Source of the DNA: CAWHXG01 sp963833235
Lineage (GTDB): Bacteria; Pseudomonadota; Alphaproteobacteria; Rhodobacterales; Rhodobacteraceae
NCBI GenBank assembly: GCA_963833235.1
Contig: CAWHXG010000003.1
Location: 186,001-250,000 of the forward strand
Length of the DNA: 64,000 nt
Direction: 5' to 3'
Part shown: positions 51,658 to 59,483 of the stretch, one piece after another
Numbering within the stretch: the first letter of the stretch is position 1
Layout: each line of letters begins with the position of its first letter
Notes under the pieces: generated by a model
What the model saw: the letters and a program-made list of their open reading frames with translations, nothing else
Told to the model about the DNA's origin: nothing
The model's database searches: none
Made by a program: the position numbers and the translations under genes

Positions 51658-51733
51658 TGGTGCCGGTCGAGGGGCTCGAACCCCCGACATCGTGATTACA
51701 AATCACGCGCTCTACCAGCTGAGCTAGACCGGC
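51658..51733 (-). tRNA. tRNA-Thr (anticodon TGT)
   Basis: 76 nt on the minus strand including an encoded CCA. Acceptor GCCGGTC pairs with GACCGGC followed by A and CCA; D-arm CTAGCTCAGCTGGTAGAG; anticodon stem CGTGA/TCACG around TTTGTAA with anticodon TGT; T-arm GGGGGTTCGAGCCCCTC. All canonical positions agree. It decodes ACA, and by wobble possibly ACG. Confidence 0.96.
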
Positions 51734-51890
51734 CCGGTCCCCGGCCTCGCTCATGGACGCCCGGGCGCTTGCGAGGTAGCCTCCGGCGGGGGTGTGCGTC
51801 AAGCCGTCGGTGGCTATACTGCCAGCCGGGGCCGGACAGTAGGCGGCCGCCGAAGGCCGGCGCGGGGCGGCGCCGCGGGCGGAGATCGGC

Positions 51891-52856
51891 ATGCAGGTCC
51901 ATTTTCATCTGGGGGTCCACGGCACCGGCGGCGATCGGCTGCTGCGCGCCCTGCGGCGGGCGGCGCCGGCGCTCGCAGCCTCCGGCGTCGCGGTCCCCGA
52001 TCACGAAGGTTACCGGGCGCTTCTGCGCGAGGCCGCCGTGTCCGGCACGCGGGAGAGGGCGGTGCCGCTCGATCCGCTGCTGGAGTGGGGCACGGCCGCG
52101 GCCGACCCGGGTGCGTCCCCAAGCCCTCGGGCACCGCGCGCGGCACCCGCCCGTGGCCTGTTCGCGGCCAGGGAGGGCGGGGCGGCCGTGGCCGACCGGC
52201 GGGGGCGCACCGACCCGGTGCTGACCCGCCAGTCGCGGCCCGACCGGCTCGTTCTCTTCAACGACGATTTCCTCGGCCCGCCGCTGACGGTCCTGCGCGA
52301 CCGGGCCTTCTACGCCGATGCCGCCGGCCGCGCGACGCGGCTGGCGGCGGCGTTTCCGATGGCCGTGCCGAGCTTCTCGCTGGCGCTCTGCCGTCCCACC
52401 GCCTTCCTCGACCACCTTATCGCGGAATACGGCGACGGGCCGGGCCTCGCGGATCTGCGCCTGCTGCGGGGCGCGGGGCTTACCTGGGCCCCGGTGGTCC
52501 AGGCGCTGCGCCGGGTGCAACCCGACGCCCCGATCCTCGTCTGGCGCGAAGAGGACATGGCGCTGATCTGCCACGACGCCCTGCTCGCGGTGGCCGAACC
52601 CGGCGTTCATGCGGCGCTGCCCGAGCCGGGCGTCCTGCTCGCCGACTGGCTGCCGGGCGAGGCGCTGCCGCGGCTCGTGCACTACCTCGCCAGCCACCCG
52701 CCAGCCAACCGCGCGCAGTACGGCCGGGTGATCAAGAGCTTCCTGCGCCTCTACGTGCAGGCGGCAGGTGCGGAGGCCGGCGCGCCCGACCCCGGCTACG
52801 CCGCCGATCTGCAGGCCATCCGCGCCGTTCCCGGCGTGCGGGTGCTGCGCCGCTGA
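51891..52856 (+). CDS. hypothetical protein, sulfotransferase-like N-terminus
   Basis: 321 residues. Begins MQVHFHLGVHGTGGDRLLRA, a loop that resembles the PAPS-binding strand-loop-helix of sulfotransferases (HxGxxxTGT pattern) but is altered. Later blocks are LVLFNDDFLGPPLTVLRD, SFSLALCRPTAFLDHLI, ILVWREEDMALICHDALL and HPPANRAQYGRVIKSFLRLY. A low-complexity Ala/Pro/Arg stretch occurs at about residues 70-110. I recall similar proteins in Rhodobacterales without assigned function. Sulfotransferase activity is only a possibility. Confidence 0.7.
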   Translation: MQVHFHLGVHGTGGDRLLRALRRAAPALAASGVAVPDHEGYRALLREAAVSGTRERAVPLDPLLEWGTAAADPGASPSPRAPRAAPARGLFAAREGGAAVADRRGRTDPVLTRQSRPDRLVLFNDDFLGPPLTVLRDRAFYADAAGRATRLAAAFPMAVPSFSLALCRPTAFLDHLIAEYGDGPGLADLRLLRGAGLTWAPVVQALRRVQPDAPILVWREEDMALICHDALLAVAEPGVHAALPEPGVLLADWLPGEALPRLVHYLASHPPANRAQYGRVIKSFLRLYVQAAGAEAGAPDPGYAADLQAIRAVPGVRVLRR

Positions 52857-52863
52857 GCGCGGG

Positions 52864-53124
52864 CTACATGCCCAGCGCCTCGCGGTAGAGGTCGAGCACC
52901 GCCTCTTCCTCGGCGATGTCGTCCTTGTCGCGGCGGCGCAGGGCGATCACCTTGCGCAGTACGCGCGTGTCGTAGCCGCGCCCCTTGGCCTCGGCCATCA
53001 CCTCCTTTTGCTGGTCGGCGATATCCTTTTTCTCGGCCTCGAGACGCTCGAAGCGCTCGACGAACTGGCGCAGTTCCTCGGCGGTGACACGGTAGGCATC
53101 GGCCTGCGGCTCGGTCTGGTCCAT
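52864..53124 (-). CDS. gapR: DUF2312 / GapR-type DNA-binding protein (UPF0335)
   Basis: 86 residues from ATG 53122-53124: MDQTEPQADAYRVTAEELRQ, then FVERFERLEAEKKDIADQQK and the conserved end EEEAVLDLYREALGM. This is the alphaproteobacterial DUF2312 family; in Caulobacter GapR is a coiled-coil tetramer that clamps overtwisted DNA ahead of replication and transcription. The charged helix-loop-helix visible here matches. Stop at 52864, converging on the hypothetical gene with a seven-base gap. Confidence 0.9.
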   Translation of the reverse strand: MDQTEPQADAYRVTAEELRQFVERFERLEAEKKDIADQQKEVMAEAKGRGYDTRVLRKVIALRRRDKDDIAEEEAVLDLYREALGM

Positions 53125-53272
53125 GGGCGGGGTCCTCTGGCTTGCGGGCCCGCCTCCTAGCGCCCGGCCCGCGCGCCCGCAAGGCCGAGGCCAGCCGGCG
53201 GCGCGACCGTGGTTGCGGGGGCCGGGGCGGCGCGCTAGGTGCGCCACAGGGACGGGCGGGGAGGGCCTTTCG

Positions 53273-53491
53273 ATGAATTGGCTGATCTGGATCGGTGCGG
53301 CGATCTCGCTGGCTGGCGTGGCGGGTTTGGTCGCCTGCGTTGTCGTGGCCACCGGCGTCCGGCGGGCGAAGCTGCCGGATGCAGAGGGCCGAGCGCGATT
53401 GAAGCGGGTCGTGGTGCTGAACATGGGCGCGCTGATGGTCTCGGCCCTGGGGCTGATCTGCGTGGTGCTCGGGATCGTGTTCGGCGGCTGA
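53273..53491 (+). CDS. small two-helix membrane protein
   Basis: 72 residues from ATG 53273, with GGGGAGG about nine bases upstream. Two membrane segments (WLIWIGAAISLAGVAGLVAC and VVLNMGALMVSALGLICVVL) flank a basic loop RRAKLPDAEGRARLKR. Family not recognised beyond a conserved small protein of this clade. Divergent from gapR across 148 bases. Confidence 0.72.
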   Translation: MNWLIWIGAAISLAGVAGLVACVVVATGVRRAKLPDAEGRARLKRVVVLNMGALMVSALGLICVVLGIVFGG

Positions 53492-53553
53492 ACGGCGGCG
53501 TCCGGGCATTGGCAGCGCTGGACTGGCGCGGGCGGGCGCGGTAGACCGGGCGC

Positions 53554-53988
53554 ATGGACATCCGCAAGCTTTCCCCAGATTATTCCGTGGCCCCGCAGAT
53601 CGATCCCGCGGAGGCCGCGGCCATCGCCAAGGCCGGCTTCGTCGCCGTCATCTGCAACAGGCCCGACGGGGAGGTTCCGCCAGAACTGCAGGCAGAGGCG
53701 ATGCGCCGGGCGGTCGAGGCGGCGGGCTTGAGCTTCTCGAACAACCCGGTCATCGGCGGCGCGATGACCCAGGACAATCTGGTGACCCAGCAGGCGGCGA
53801 TGCGCGCGGCCGAGGGCCCGGTTCTGGCGTACTGCGCCTCCGGCAACCGGTCGTCCATCGTCTGGTCGTTCCTGCAGGCCGGCGTGATCCCGACCGAAGA
53901 GATCCTCTCGGCGACGCGGGCGGCAGGTTATGCCCATGACGGGCTGCGCGAGGATCTGGAGCGCGTCGCCGCAGAACGCCGCGGCTGA
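53554..53988 (+). CDS. TIGR01244/DUF442 family phosphatase-like protein (Blh-type)
   Basis: 144 residues. Starts MDIRKLSPDYSVAPQIDPAE, with AGFVAVICNRPDGEVPPE and the P-loop GPVLAYCASGNRSSIVWSF, in which Cys and Arg match the CX5R pattern of tyrosine-phosphatase-like and sulfurtransferase-like active sites. Stand-alone members of this family, or those fused to beta-lactamase-like domains, are linked to sulfide metabolism and biofilm control in other bacteria. No relevant partner is next to it here. Confidence 0.85.
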   Translation: MDIRKLSPDYSVAPQIDPAEAAAIAKAGFVAVICNRPDGEVPPELQAEAMRRAVEAAGLSFSNNPVIGGAMTQDNLVTQQAAMRAAEGPVLAYCASGNRSSIVWSFLQAGVIPTEEILSATRAAGYAHDGLREDLERVAAERRG

Positions 53989-54373
53989 ACCGCGCCGCGA
54001 CGGCGGGCATCGTTCAAGGCCTTGGGGATGCGCGGCGCAGAGCCATAGGATGCATCGCCAAGATCCAGGAACGACGCACTGAACGGCAAGGCTGCTGGAC
54101 CAGGGCGCGCAGAACCGTTGGATGGTGCGACCCGAGCCGAAATCGGACTGAAGGCGCCTGCCGACCGCCCGCGCATGGGTTTACCGCTGTCCTCCGGCTC
54201 CTTCCCATCAGGGTGACCTGCGAAAGCAACACTGGCGCCGATGGCGAGCCGGCTCAGGCCTGCGCGGCGACGACGCGCATCGTCGGGAAGCCCATGTCGC
54301 CAATGCTGCGCGGACACCGCCGACACCGCCGGCCCGGCGAGGCCATGATGGTCGGATCGCCCACCGGCCCGGT
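53989..54373. other. gene-free stretch
   Basis: About 385 bases between two converging genes. Short open frames exist but none has recognisable similarity or a ribosome site. I see no convincing terminator or repeat. It may be a remnant of lost sequence. Confidence 0.4.
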
Positions 54374-55438
54374 CTACGGCGCGATGACTAGACCGGCCTT
54401 GGCGACGGCACTTCCGGCCTCGGCATCGACGTAGTCCGATCCGTCCGGGCGCGCGGCTCCCGTGGCCGCGTCTCCCTCGCCGTGCTCCGCCGCGGCGCCG
54501 TTCAGGCGCACCGCGCGCCAGCCCTGGCTCTGGCCCAGCCGGCCGAGGGTCACCACGCTGCCGTGCTCGCCTTCCAGCGAGACCTCGACGAGCGCCTTGG
54601 CCGGGAAGGACAGCATGTCGCCCGGCGCCAGGGATTCCAGCTTTGCGATGGGCAGATGCAACCGTGTCAGTACCGCTTCCAGCTTCGCCTCGCTGCCCAG
54701 CACGCCCGCCTGGAACGCTTCCTCCCAGGTTCGGCTGACAGCCAGCGGCGCGTCGTGCCCGCCGTCATGCGCGCCCAGCAACGCCGCCGGCACCACGAGG
54801 CAGATCCGCCCCTTCCGGCGCCCCGAGAGATCGACGGCCAGATCGAAGACCCGGTAGGGCACGTCGGTCAGCAGATGCGGCAAGACCCGCTTGTCGTCGA
54901 CCATCTGCCCGGGCGCGAAACCGGCGAGCCCCGCGGGCCGGTCCGTCACGGGCGCCGCCCTGCCTCGGCCCGGCATCGCCGGCATCGCTGCCTCGAAGGC
55001 GGGCGCCTCCGCGCCATCGCCCGTGGTGCGCAGCTCTGCCCGCAGCCCCGCCAGCACCGCGGCAAGGAAGCGCCGCGCCAGCTTCGCATCCGTCTGGGTC
55101 GCGGCCCTCTCGGCGGTCTCGGCATCGCCCACCCGGCCGGTCGTCAGCACCTCGATCACCCCGGTCAGGATCGCGGCATCCAAAACGATCAGCCCCCGCG
55201 TGGCATCGCGCCCCTCCAGCAGGGTGGTCAGGCCCCCCGCCGGAAGCAGCCCCGGCAACCCCGCCAGATCCGCCTCGCCCATCGTCGCCTCGCCCGTGGA
55301 CAGCGGCAGGCGAAGCGTTTCCTGGCCGGCGCGGGAAAGCGCCAGCGCGAAGGCTTTCGGCAAGGAGGGGGCCACGACCTCCCGCGGGGGGCGGTCCTGC
55401 CCGGCCTTTCGGCGCATGGTCTGTGCATGTCCGGTCAT
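54374..55438 (-). CDS. fliM: FliM/FliN-type flagellar motor switch (C-ring) protein
   Basis: 354 residues from ATG 55436-55438 (MTGHAQTMRRKAGQDRPPRE). The middle domain has ALSRAGQETLRLPL, LIVLDAAILTGVIEVLTTGR and DTDAK-like TQTDAKLARRFLAAVLAG, matching rhodobacterial FliM. The C-terminal SpoA domain is LAPGDMLSFPAKALVEVSLE then TLGRLGQSQGWRAVRLNG. It would act in the cytoplasmic C-ring in torque switching. No other flagellar gene lies in the window, so it is separated from any flagellar cluster. Confidence 0.82.
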   Translation of the reverse strand: MTGHAQTMRRKAGQDRPPREVVAPSLPKAFALALSRAGQETLRLPLSTGEATMGEADLAGLPGLLPAGGLTTLLEGRDATRGLIVLDAAILTGVIEVLTTGRVGDAETAERAATQTDAKLARRFLAAVLAGLRAELRTTGDGAEAPAFEAAMPAMPGRGRAAPVTDRPAGLAGFAPGQMVDDKRVLPHLLTDVPYRVFDLAVDLSGRRKGRICLVVPAALLGAHDGGHDAPLAVSRTWEEAFQAGVLGSEAKLEAVLTRLHLPIAKLESLAPGDMLSFPAKALVEVSLEGEHGSVVTLGRLGQSQGWRAVRLNGAAAEHGEGDAATGAARPDGSDYVDAEAGSAVAKAGLVIAP

Positions 55439-55575
55439 GTCGTCGGATCCCCTCGGGCGGCATGTCTCGCGTCGGACCCTGCACCGGCGGACCTTACCAA
55501 AGGCTGAAATCGCGCCGAATTCCTCCGCGAGCCCTGCAGAAAGGCCGCGAAGCTCGCCCGCCCCGGGGCCGCGCC

Positions 55576-58281
55576 TCAGGCCGCGGCCGCGTTCCGGGCG
55601 ACCGGCACCACCACGCGGAAGGCAGCCCCCCCCTGCCCCGGCAGATACGCCACCGAGCCGCCGAGCTTGGCCATGATCTCGCGGCAGATCGCCAGGCCTA
55701 GCCCGGCCCCGCCCGCCGCTGCCTGGTCCGACAGGCGCGAAAACTTCTCGAAGATCAGCACCTGGCTGCGCTGCGGGATCCCGCTGCCGTTGTCCACGAA
55801 ATCCACCGTCACCGCCTCGGCGCTCCGGCTCACGCGGATCTCCAGCCGCGGCTCGGCCGCGTCGCAATACTTTCGGGCATTGGCGACGAGGTTGATGAAC
55901 ACCTGGCTCAGCCGGTCGGCATCGGTCGTCAGCCAGATTCCGTCCAGCGTCTCGTCGCGGGCAATCGCCAGCGCCGGCGCCCCCGCCCGTTCGGTCCCGA
56001 CCGAGGAGGTGGCCAGAACCGCCCGTCCGATCAGGTCGCCCAGCCGCGCCTCTTGCCGGTTCAGCGGCGCCTGCCCGTTCTCCAGCACGCTGAGGTCGAG
56101 CAGCGCGTCAAGCAGACGCGTCAGCCTCAGGGCCTCCTCGTGGATGATCGCCGCATGGCGCGTTCGGTCCGGCTGCGGCACCTCGCCGCCGGCCATCAGG
56201 ATCTCGGAGAAGGCGCGGATCGAGGTCATCGGCGTGCGCAGCTCGTGACTGATCTGGCTCAGAAAAGCATCCTTCTGCACCGAAAGCTCCATCAGCTTGG
56301 CGTTCGCCTCGCGCAATTGCCGGGCGGTGCGGGCCAGTTCGGTCGACTTGGCCTCCAGCTGGCTGGAATACTCCAGCATCTGCGCCGTCTCGTCGGCCAC
56401 GGCCATCAGGTCCTCCACCGAAACGGCCGCGCCGCCCACCAGCTGCCCGATCATCGCGTTGGCCGTGGCCGCCCCGACCGAGCCGCCCAGCTCCCGCTCC
56501 AGCCGGTCGATGAAGGCGGGCGAGATGTCGGGCAGGAAGCCGCCGATGCCCTGGGCCCGCGCCTCGGCCTTGAACAGCGCCTGCGCCTGGGCGGGGCCGA
56601 GGATGCGCTGCGCCATCACTAGCAGATCCTCTGCCGCGGCGGTGCTCGCGGGCGCGCCGCGCGGGCTCGGCCCCAGATCGAAGACCTGGACGAACTGCGC
56701 CCCCTGCAGCCGCTCCAGCGGGTTGGGGAAGGTCAGCAGCGAGACCGCGCAGAAGGCCGCCGCGTTCAGCACCAGGCTCCACATCGCGGCATGCACGAGA
56801 GGGTCGAACCCGGTCAGCCCGAACAGCGCCTGCGGCCGCAGCCAGCCCGCCCCCCAGGGACCGGCCTCCAGCATCGCGACCGAGACGAACACCCCCGGCC
56901 CGAAGCTCGGCAGGAAAAGGGTGTAGAGCCACAGCCCGAAGCCGATGACGATCCCCGCGCCGGCCCCCCAGCGGGTCGCCCCGCGCCAGAAGATGCCGCC
57001 CAGCAGGGCCGGCAGCAACTGCGCCACGCCCACGAAGCTGATCAGCCCGATCGCCGCGAGGGCCCCGCCGCCGCCCGACAGCCGGTAATAGCCGTAGCCA
57101 AGGCCGAGGACAGCGACGATGCTCAGCCGCCGGGCGCGCAGCACCACCCGGCGCACGTCGCCGGCCATGGTGGCGCCGCCCTTCGCGCGCGTGCCCAGCC
57201 AGATCGGCATCACGATATGGTTCGAGACCATCGTGCTCAGCGCGATGGCCGCGACGATCACCATCGAGGTCGCCGAGGAGAAGCCGCCGAGGAAGGCCAG
57301 CATCGCCAGCTCGCCCTGCTCCAGCGCCAGCGGCAGGGTCAGCACGAAAAGGTCGGGGTTCGAGCCCTCCGGCAGCACGGCCAGGCCCACCACCGCGATG
57401 GGCAGGACGAAAAGGCTGATGAGCGCGAGGTAGAGCGGAAACGCCCAGGATGCGGTCACCAGGTGCCGCTCGTCGGAATTCTCGACCACCAGCACCTGGA
57501 ACATCCGCGGCAGACAGAGGAACGCGGCGCCCGAAAGGAAGGTCAGCGCCATCCAGCGGAAGCCGTCGGGGCGCACGGCGGCAATGGGCGAGGCATCGAT
57601 GCGAGCCAGCATCTCGCCCGGGCCCCCGGCCACGCCCCAGACCACGAAGACCCCCAGCGCCACCAGCCCCGCCAGCTTCACCAGCGCCTCCACCGCGATC
57701 GCCATGACGACGCCGTGATGCCGCTCGTTGGCGTCGAGGTTGCGGGTTCCGAAGAGAATGGTGAAGACGGCAAGGCCGACGGCGACCCAGATCGTGGTGG
57801 CAGATTCCGCCGGCGCCGCCGCGTTCGGCCCGCCCGTCGCGAAGACCTGGAACGACACAGTCACCGATTGCAACTGTAGTGCGATGTAGGGGGTGGTGCC
57901 AACCACCGCGAGCAGGGTCACGAGCCCCCCCAGGGCCGCCGACTTGCCGTAGCGCGCCGAGATGAGGTCGGCGATGGAGGTGATCCGCTGGGTCCGTCCG
58001 ATCCGCACCAGCTTGCGCAGGATCCACCACCATCCGACGATCACCAGCGTCGGCCCAAGGTAGATCGTCAGGAACTCGAGGCCCGAGCGCACCGCGTAGC
58101 CGACCGCGCCGTAGAACGTCCAGGCCGTGCAGTAGATCGAGAGCGACAGGGTGTAGACCAGCGGCGAGCGGATCCAGCCCAGCCGCCCGCGCCGTGCGCG
58201 CCGCTCCGCCACGAAGGCCACGACGAAGAGCAGCGCGACGTAGGCGAGGCACACCGCGACGAGCGTGTCGAAGGCCACCAT
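55576..58281 (-). CDS. SLC5 (sodium:solute symporter)-STAC sensor histidine kinase
   Basis: 901 residues from ATG 58279-58281. Residues 1 to about 480 form a sodium/solute symporter-like domain with about 13 helices (SIADLISARYGKSAALGGLV; GFSSATSMVIVAAIALSTMV; PALLGGIFWRGATRWGAGAG). A STAC-like helical linker and coiled coil follow, then HisKA with FLSQISHELRTPMTSIRAFS (His near 678) and HATPase with NLVANARKYCDAAEPRLE, DNGSGIPQRSQVLIFEKFS and GAGLGLAICREIMAKLGG. The architecture matches CbrA/CrbS kinases, which sense nutrients such as acetate or histidine. A single-domain regulator and a ScfR-like regulator are upstream. Confidence 0.9.
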   Translation of the reverse strand: MVAFDTLVAVCLAYVALLFVVAFVAERRARRGRLGWIRSPLVYTLSLSIYCTAWTFYGAVGYAVRSGLEFLTIYLGPTLVIVGWWWILRKLVRIGRTQRITSIADLISARYGKSAALGGLVTLLAVVGTTPYIALQLQSVTVSFQVFATGGPNAAAPAESATTIWVAVGLAVFTILFGTRNLDANERHHGVVMAIAVEALVKLAGLVALGVFVVWGVAGGPGEMLARIDASPIAAVRPDGFRWMALTFLSGAAFLCLPRMFQVLVVENSDERHLVTASWAFPLYLALISLFVLPIAVVGLAVLPEGSNPDLFVLTLPLALEQGELAMLAFLGGFSSATSMVIVAAIALSTMVSNHIVMPIWLGTRAKGGATMAGDVRRVVLRARRLSIVAVLGLGYGYYRLSGGGGALAAIGLISFVGVAQLLPALLGGIFWRGATRWGAGAGIVIGFGLWLYTLFLPSFGPGVFVSVAMLEAGPWGAGWLRPQALFGLTGFDPLVHAAMWSLVLNAAAFCAVSLLTFPNPLERLQGAQFVQVFDLGPSPRGAPASTAAAEDLLVMAQRILGPAQAQALFKAEARAQGIGGFLPDISPAFIDRLERELGGSVGAATANAMIGQLVGGAAVSVEDLMAVADETAQMLEYSSQLEAKSTELARTARQLREANAKLMELSVQKDAFLSQISHELRTPMTSIRAFSEILMAGGEVPQPDRTRHAAIIHEEALRLTRLLDALLDLSVLENGQAPLNRQEARLGDLIGRAVLATSSVGTERAGAPALAIARDETLDGIWLTTDADRLSQVFINLVANARKYCDAAEPRLEIRVSRSAEAVTVDFVDNGSGIPQRSQVLIFEKFSRLSDQAAAGGAGLGLAICREIMAKLGGSVAYLPGQGGAAFRVVVPVARNAAAA

Positions 58282-58559
58282 CAGCGGCCCCTCCCGGCGG
58301 GCGGCGCCTCGGCCTCCTCGCCCTGGCCAAGGCCGCGCCCCAGCAGCGCCGCCGCCAGCGCCAGCGCCGCCCAGACCCCGAAGAGATAGAGCGCCTGCGC
58401 CGCAAGCCCGGGCGTCCCGGCCGAGGGATCGGGGTCGCGCGACCACAGGAGCGGCAGCAGGAAAAGCAGCGTGCCGGCAAGCGGCAGCAGGCGCAGCGCG
58501 TCGATGCGGCGGCGCAGGCGATAGCCGCGCCGGGCGAGGAACACCGGGCCGGACCTCAT
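58281..58559 (-). CDS. 92-residue two-helix membrane protein upstream of the SLC5 kinase
   Basis: Begins MRSGPVFLARRGYRLRRRID at ATG 58557-58559 and overlaps the kinase start as ATGA. Two hydrophobic segments (ALRLLPLAGTLLFLLPLLW; YLFGVWAALALAAALLGRG) and a charged tail follow. Its tight coupling to the kinase suggests an accessory subunit of the sensor, reminiscent of small proteins beside SLC5 transporters, but I do not recognise the family. Degenerate copies of its first 16 codons lie upstream. Confidence 0.7.
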   Translation of the reverse strand: MRSGPVFLARRGYRLRRRIDALRLLPLAGTLLFLLPLLWSRDPDPSAGTPGLAAQALYLFGVWAALALAAALLGRGLGQGEEAEAPPAGRGR

Positions 58560-58760
58560 CGCGGGAGCCCTTCGTCCGCCCTGCGGCTGCTCCCTGCCCG
58601 CAGACGGTCGCCACAGCGCGCCAGGAACACCGGGCCGGACCTCATCGAGGCAGCCCTCCGGTCGCCCTGCGGCTGCCCCCCGCGCACCGCCATCCTGCCC
58701 GCCGGCCTCGCAGACAGTCGCCACGCTGGGCGGGCAACGCAGGGCAGGTCCGCATGGCGT
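58538..58760. repeat. imperfect tandem repeats duplicating the 5' end of the 92-residue gene
   Basis: The segment AGGAACACCGGGCCGGACCT with the following CATCG occurs at 58538 and again near 58623, with CCCTGCGGCTGC and AGACnGTCGCCAC also repeated; a third, weaker copy lies around 58735-58760. On the minus strand the copies read MRSGPVFLARRGYRLR (true start), MRSGPVFLARCGDRLR and MRTCPALPAQRGDCLR. Unit spacing is 86 and then 110 bases. Confidence 0.75.
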
Positions 58761-58952
58761 CGGCCGTCCGGTCGCCGCCTGCCGGCAGGCCCCTGGCGTG
58801 CCAACCGCGCCTCGGCCGGCTTCGACCCGGCCAGTCCTGCCTCGGCCCACCCGGCAACCGCGCGCCCCGCGCCGAAGGGTCCGGTGCGGGGCCGTCCCTC
58901 CCGTCCTTGTCGCTTCGGGAACCGGCGCGCGCCTCGCTCATCCGTCCGCCCC

Positions 58953-59336
58953 TCAGCGCCCCGCCGCCAGCGCGCGCAGGCGGTCCAGCACTTCGGCGTT
59001 CGAGAACGGCTTGCTCATGAAGTGGCTCACGCCCAGGTCGCGCGCCCTCTCCCGGTCCTTCGCCTGCCCCTTGGCGGTCAGCATCAGCACCGGCAGCGCG
59101 CGCGTCGCCTCATCTGCACGCAGGTCGCGCAGGATGTCGAAGCCGCTGCGCCCCGGCAGCATCACGTCGAGCACCACCACGTCGGGCCGCGCCCGGCCCA
59201 CCGCGTCCACCGCCGTCGCCCCGTCGGAATGGCACGAGACGCGCCAGCCGTCGCGCGACAGGATGAAACGGATCGCCTCGATGATGTTCGGCTCATCCTC
59301 GATCAACAGGACATGCGGCGCCATCGTCCGGTCCAT
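58953..59336 (-). CDS. single-domain response regulator
   Basis: 127 residues (ATG 59334-59336, or MAPHVLLIED from 59324). A complete receiver: acidic pair in VLLIEDEPNIIEAIRF, phospho-acceptor Asp in VVVLDVMLPGRSGFDILRDL, Thr/Ala in VLMLTAKGQAKDRERA and Lys in HFMSKPFSNAEVL. No output domain, so it acts through protein contacts or as a phosphate shuttle. Lies about 390 bases before the 92-residue gene and SLC5 kinase in the same direction, and after the ScfR-like regulator. Confidence 0.9.
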   Translation of the reverse strand: MDRTMAPHVLLIEDEPNIIEAIRFILSRDGWRVSCHSDGATAVDAVGRARPDVVVLDVMLPGRSGFDILRDLRADEATRALPVLMLTAKGQAKDRERARDLGVSHFMSKPFSNAEVLDRLRALAAGR

Positions 59337-59483
59337 CCCCCCCCTCGCGCGCCGCCCGGGCCAGCCGCCCCCTGCGGACGGGCCAGGCGGTGCCTCCCTG
59401 CGCGCCCCGCGGCCGTATCCAGGCCCGGGCCGCCTCCTCGCGCCCCGGACCGCCCGCGCGGAACCGCCCGCAGTAAACCGGGA

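Noticed and set aside
51891..52856. Confident sulfotransferase call
   Set aside because: Only the N-terminal loop resembles the PAPS-binding motif; the rest of the protein does not show the second binding region clearly.
54000..54434. Small genes in the gap before fliM
   Set aside because: Frames of about 70 residues on each strand lack ribosome sites and family features.
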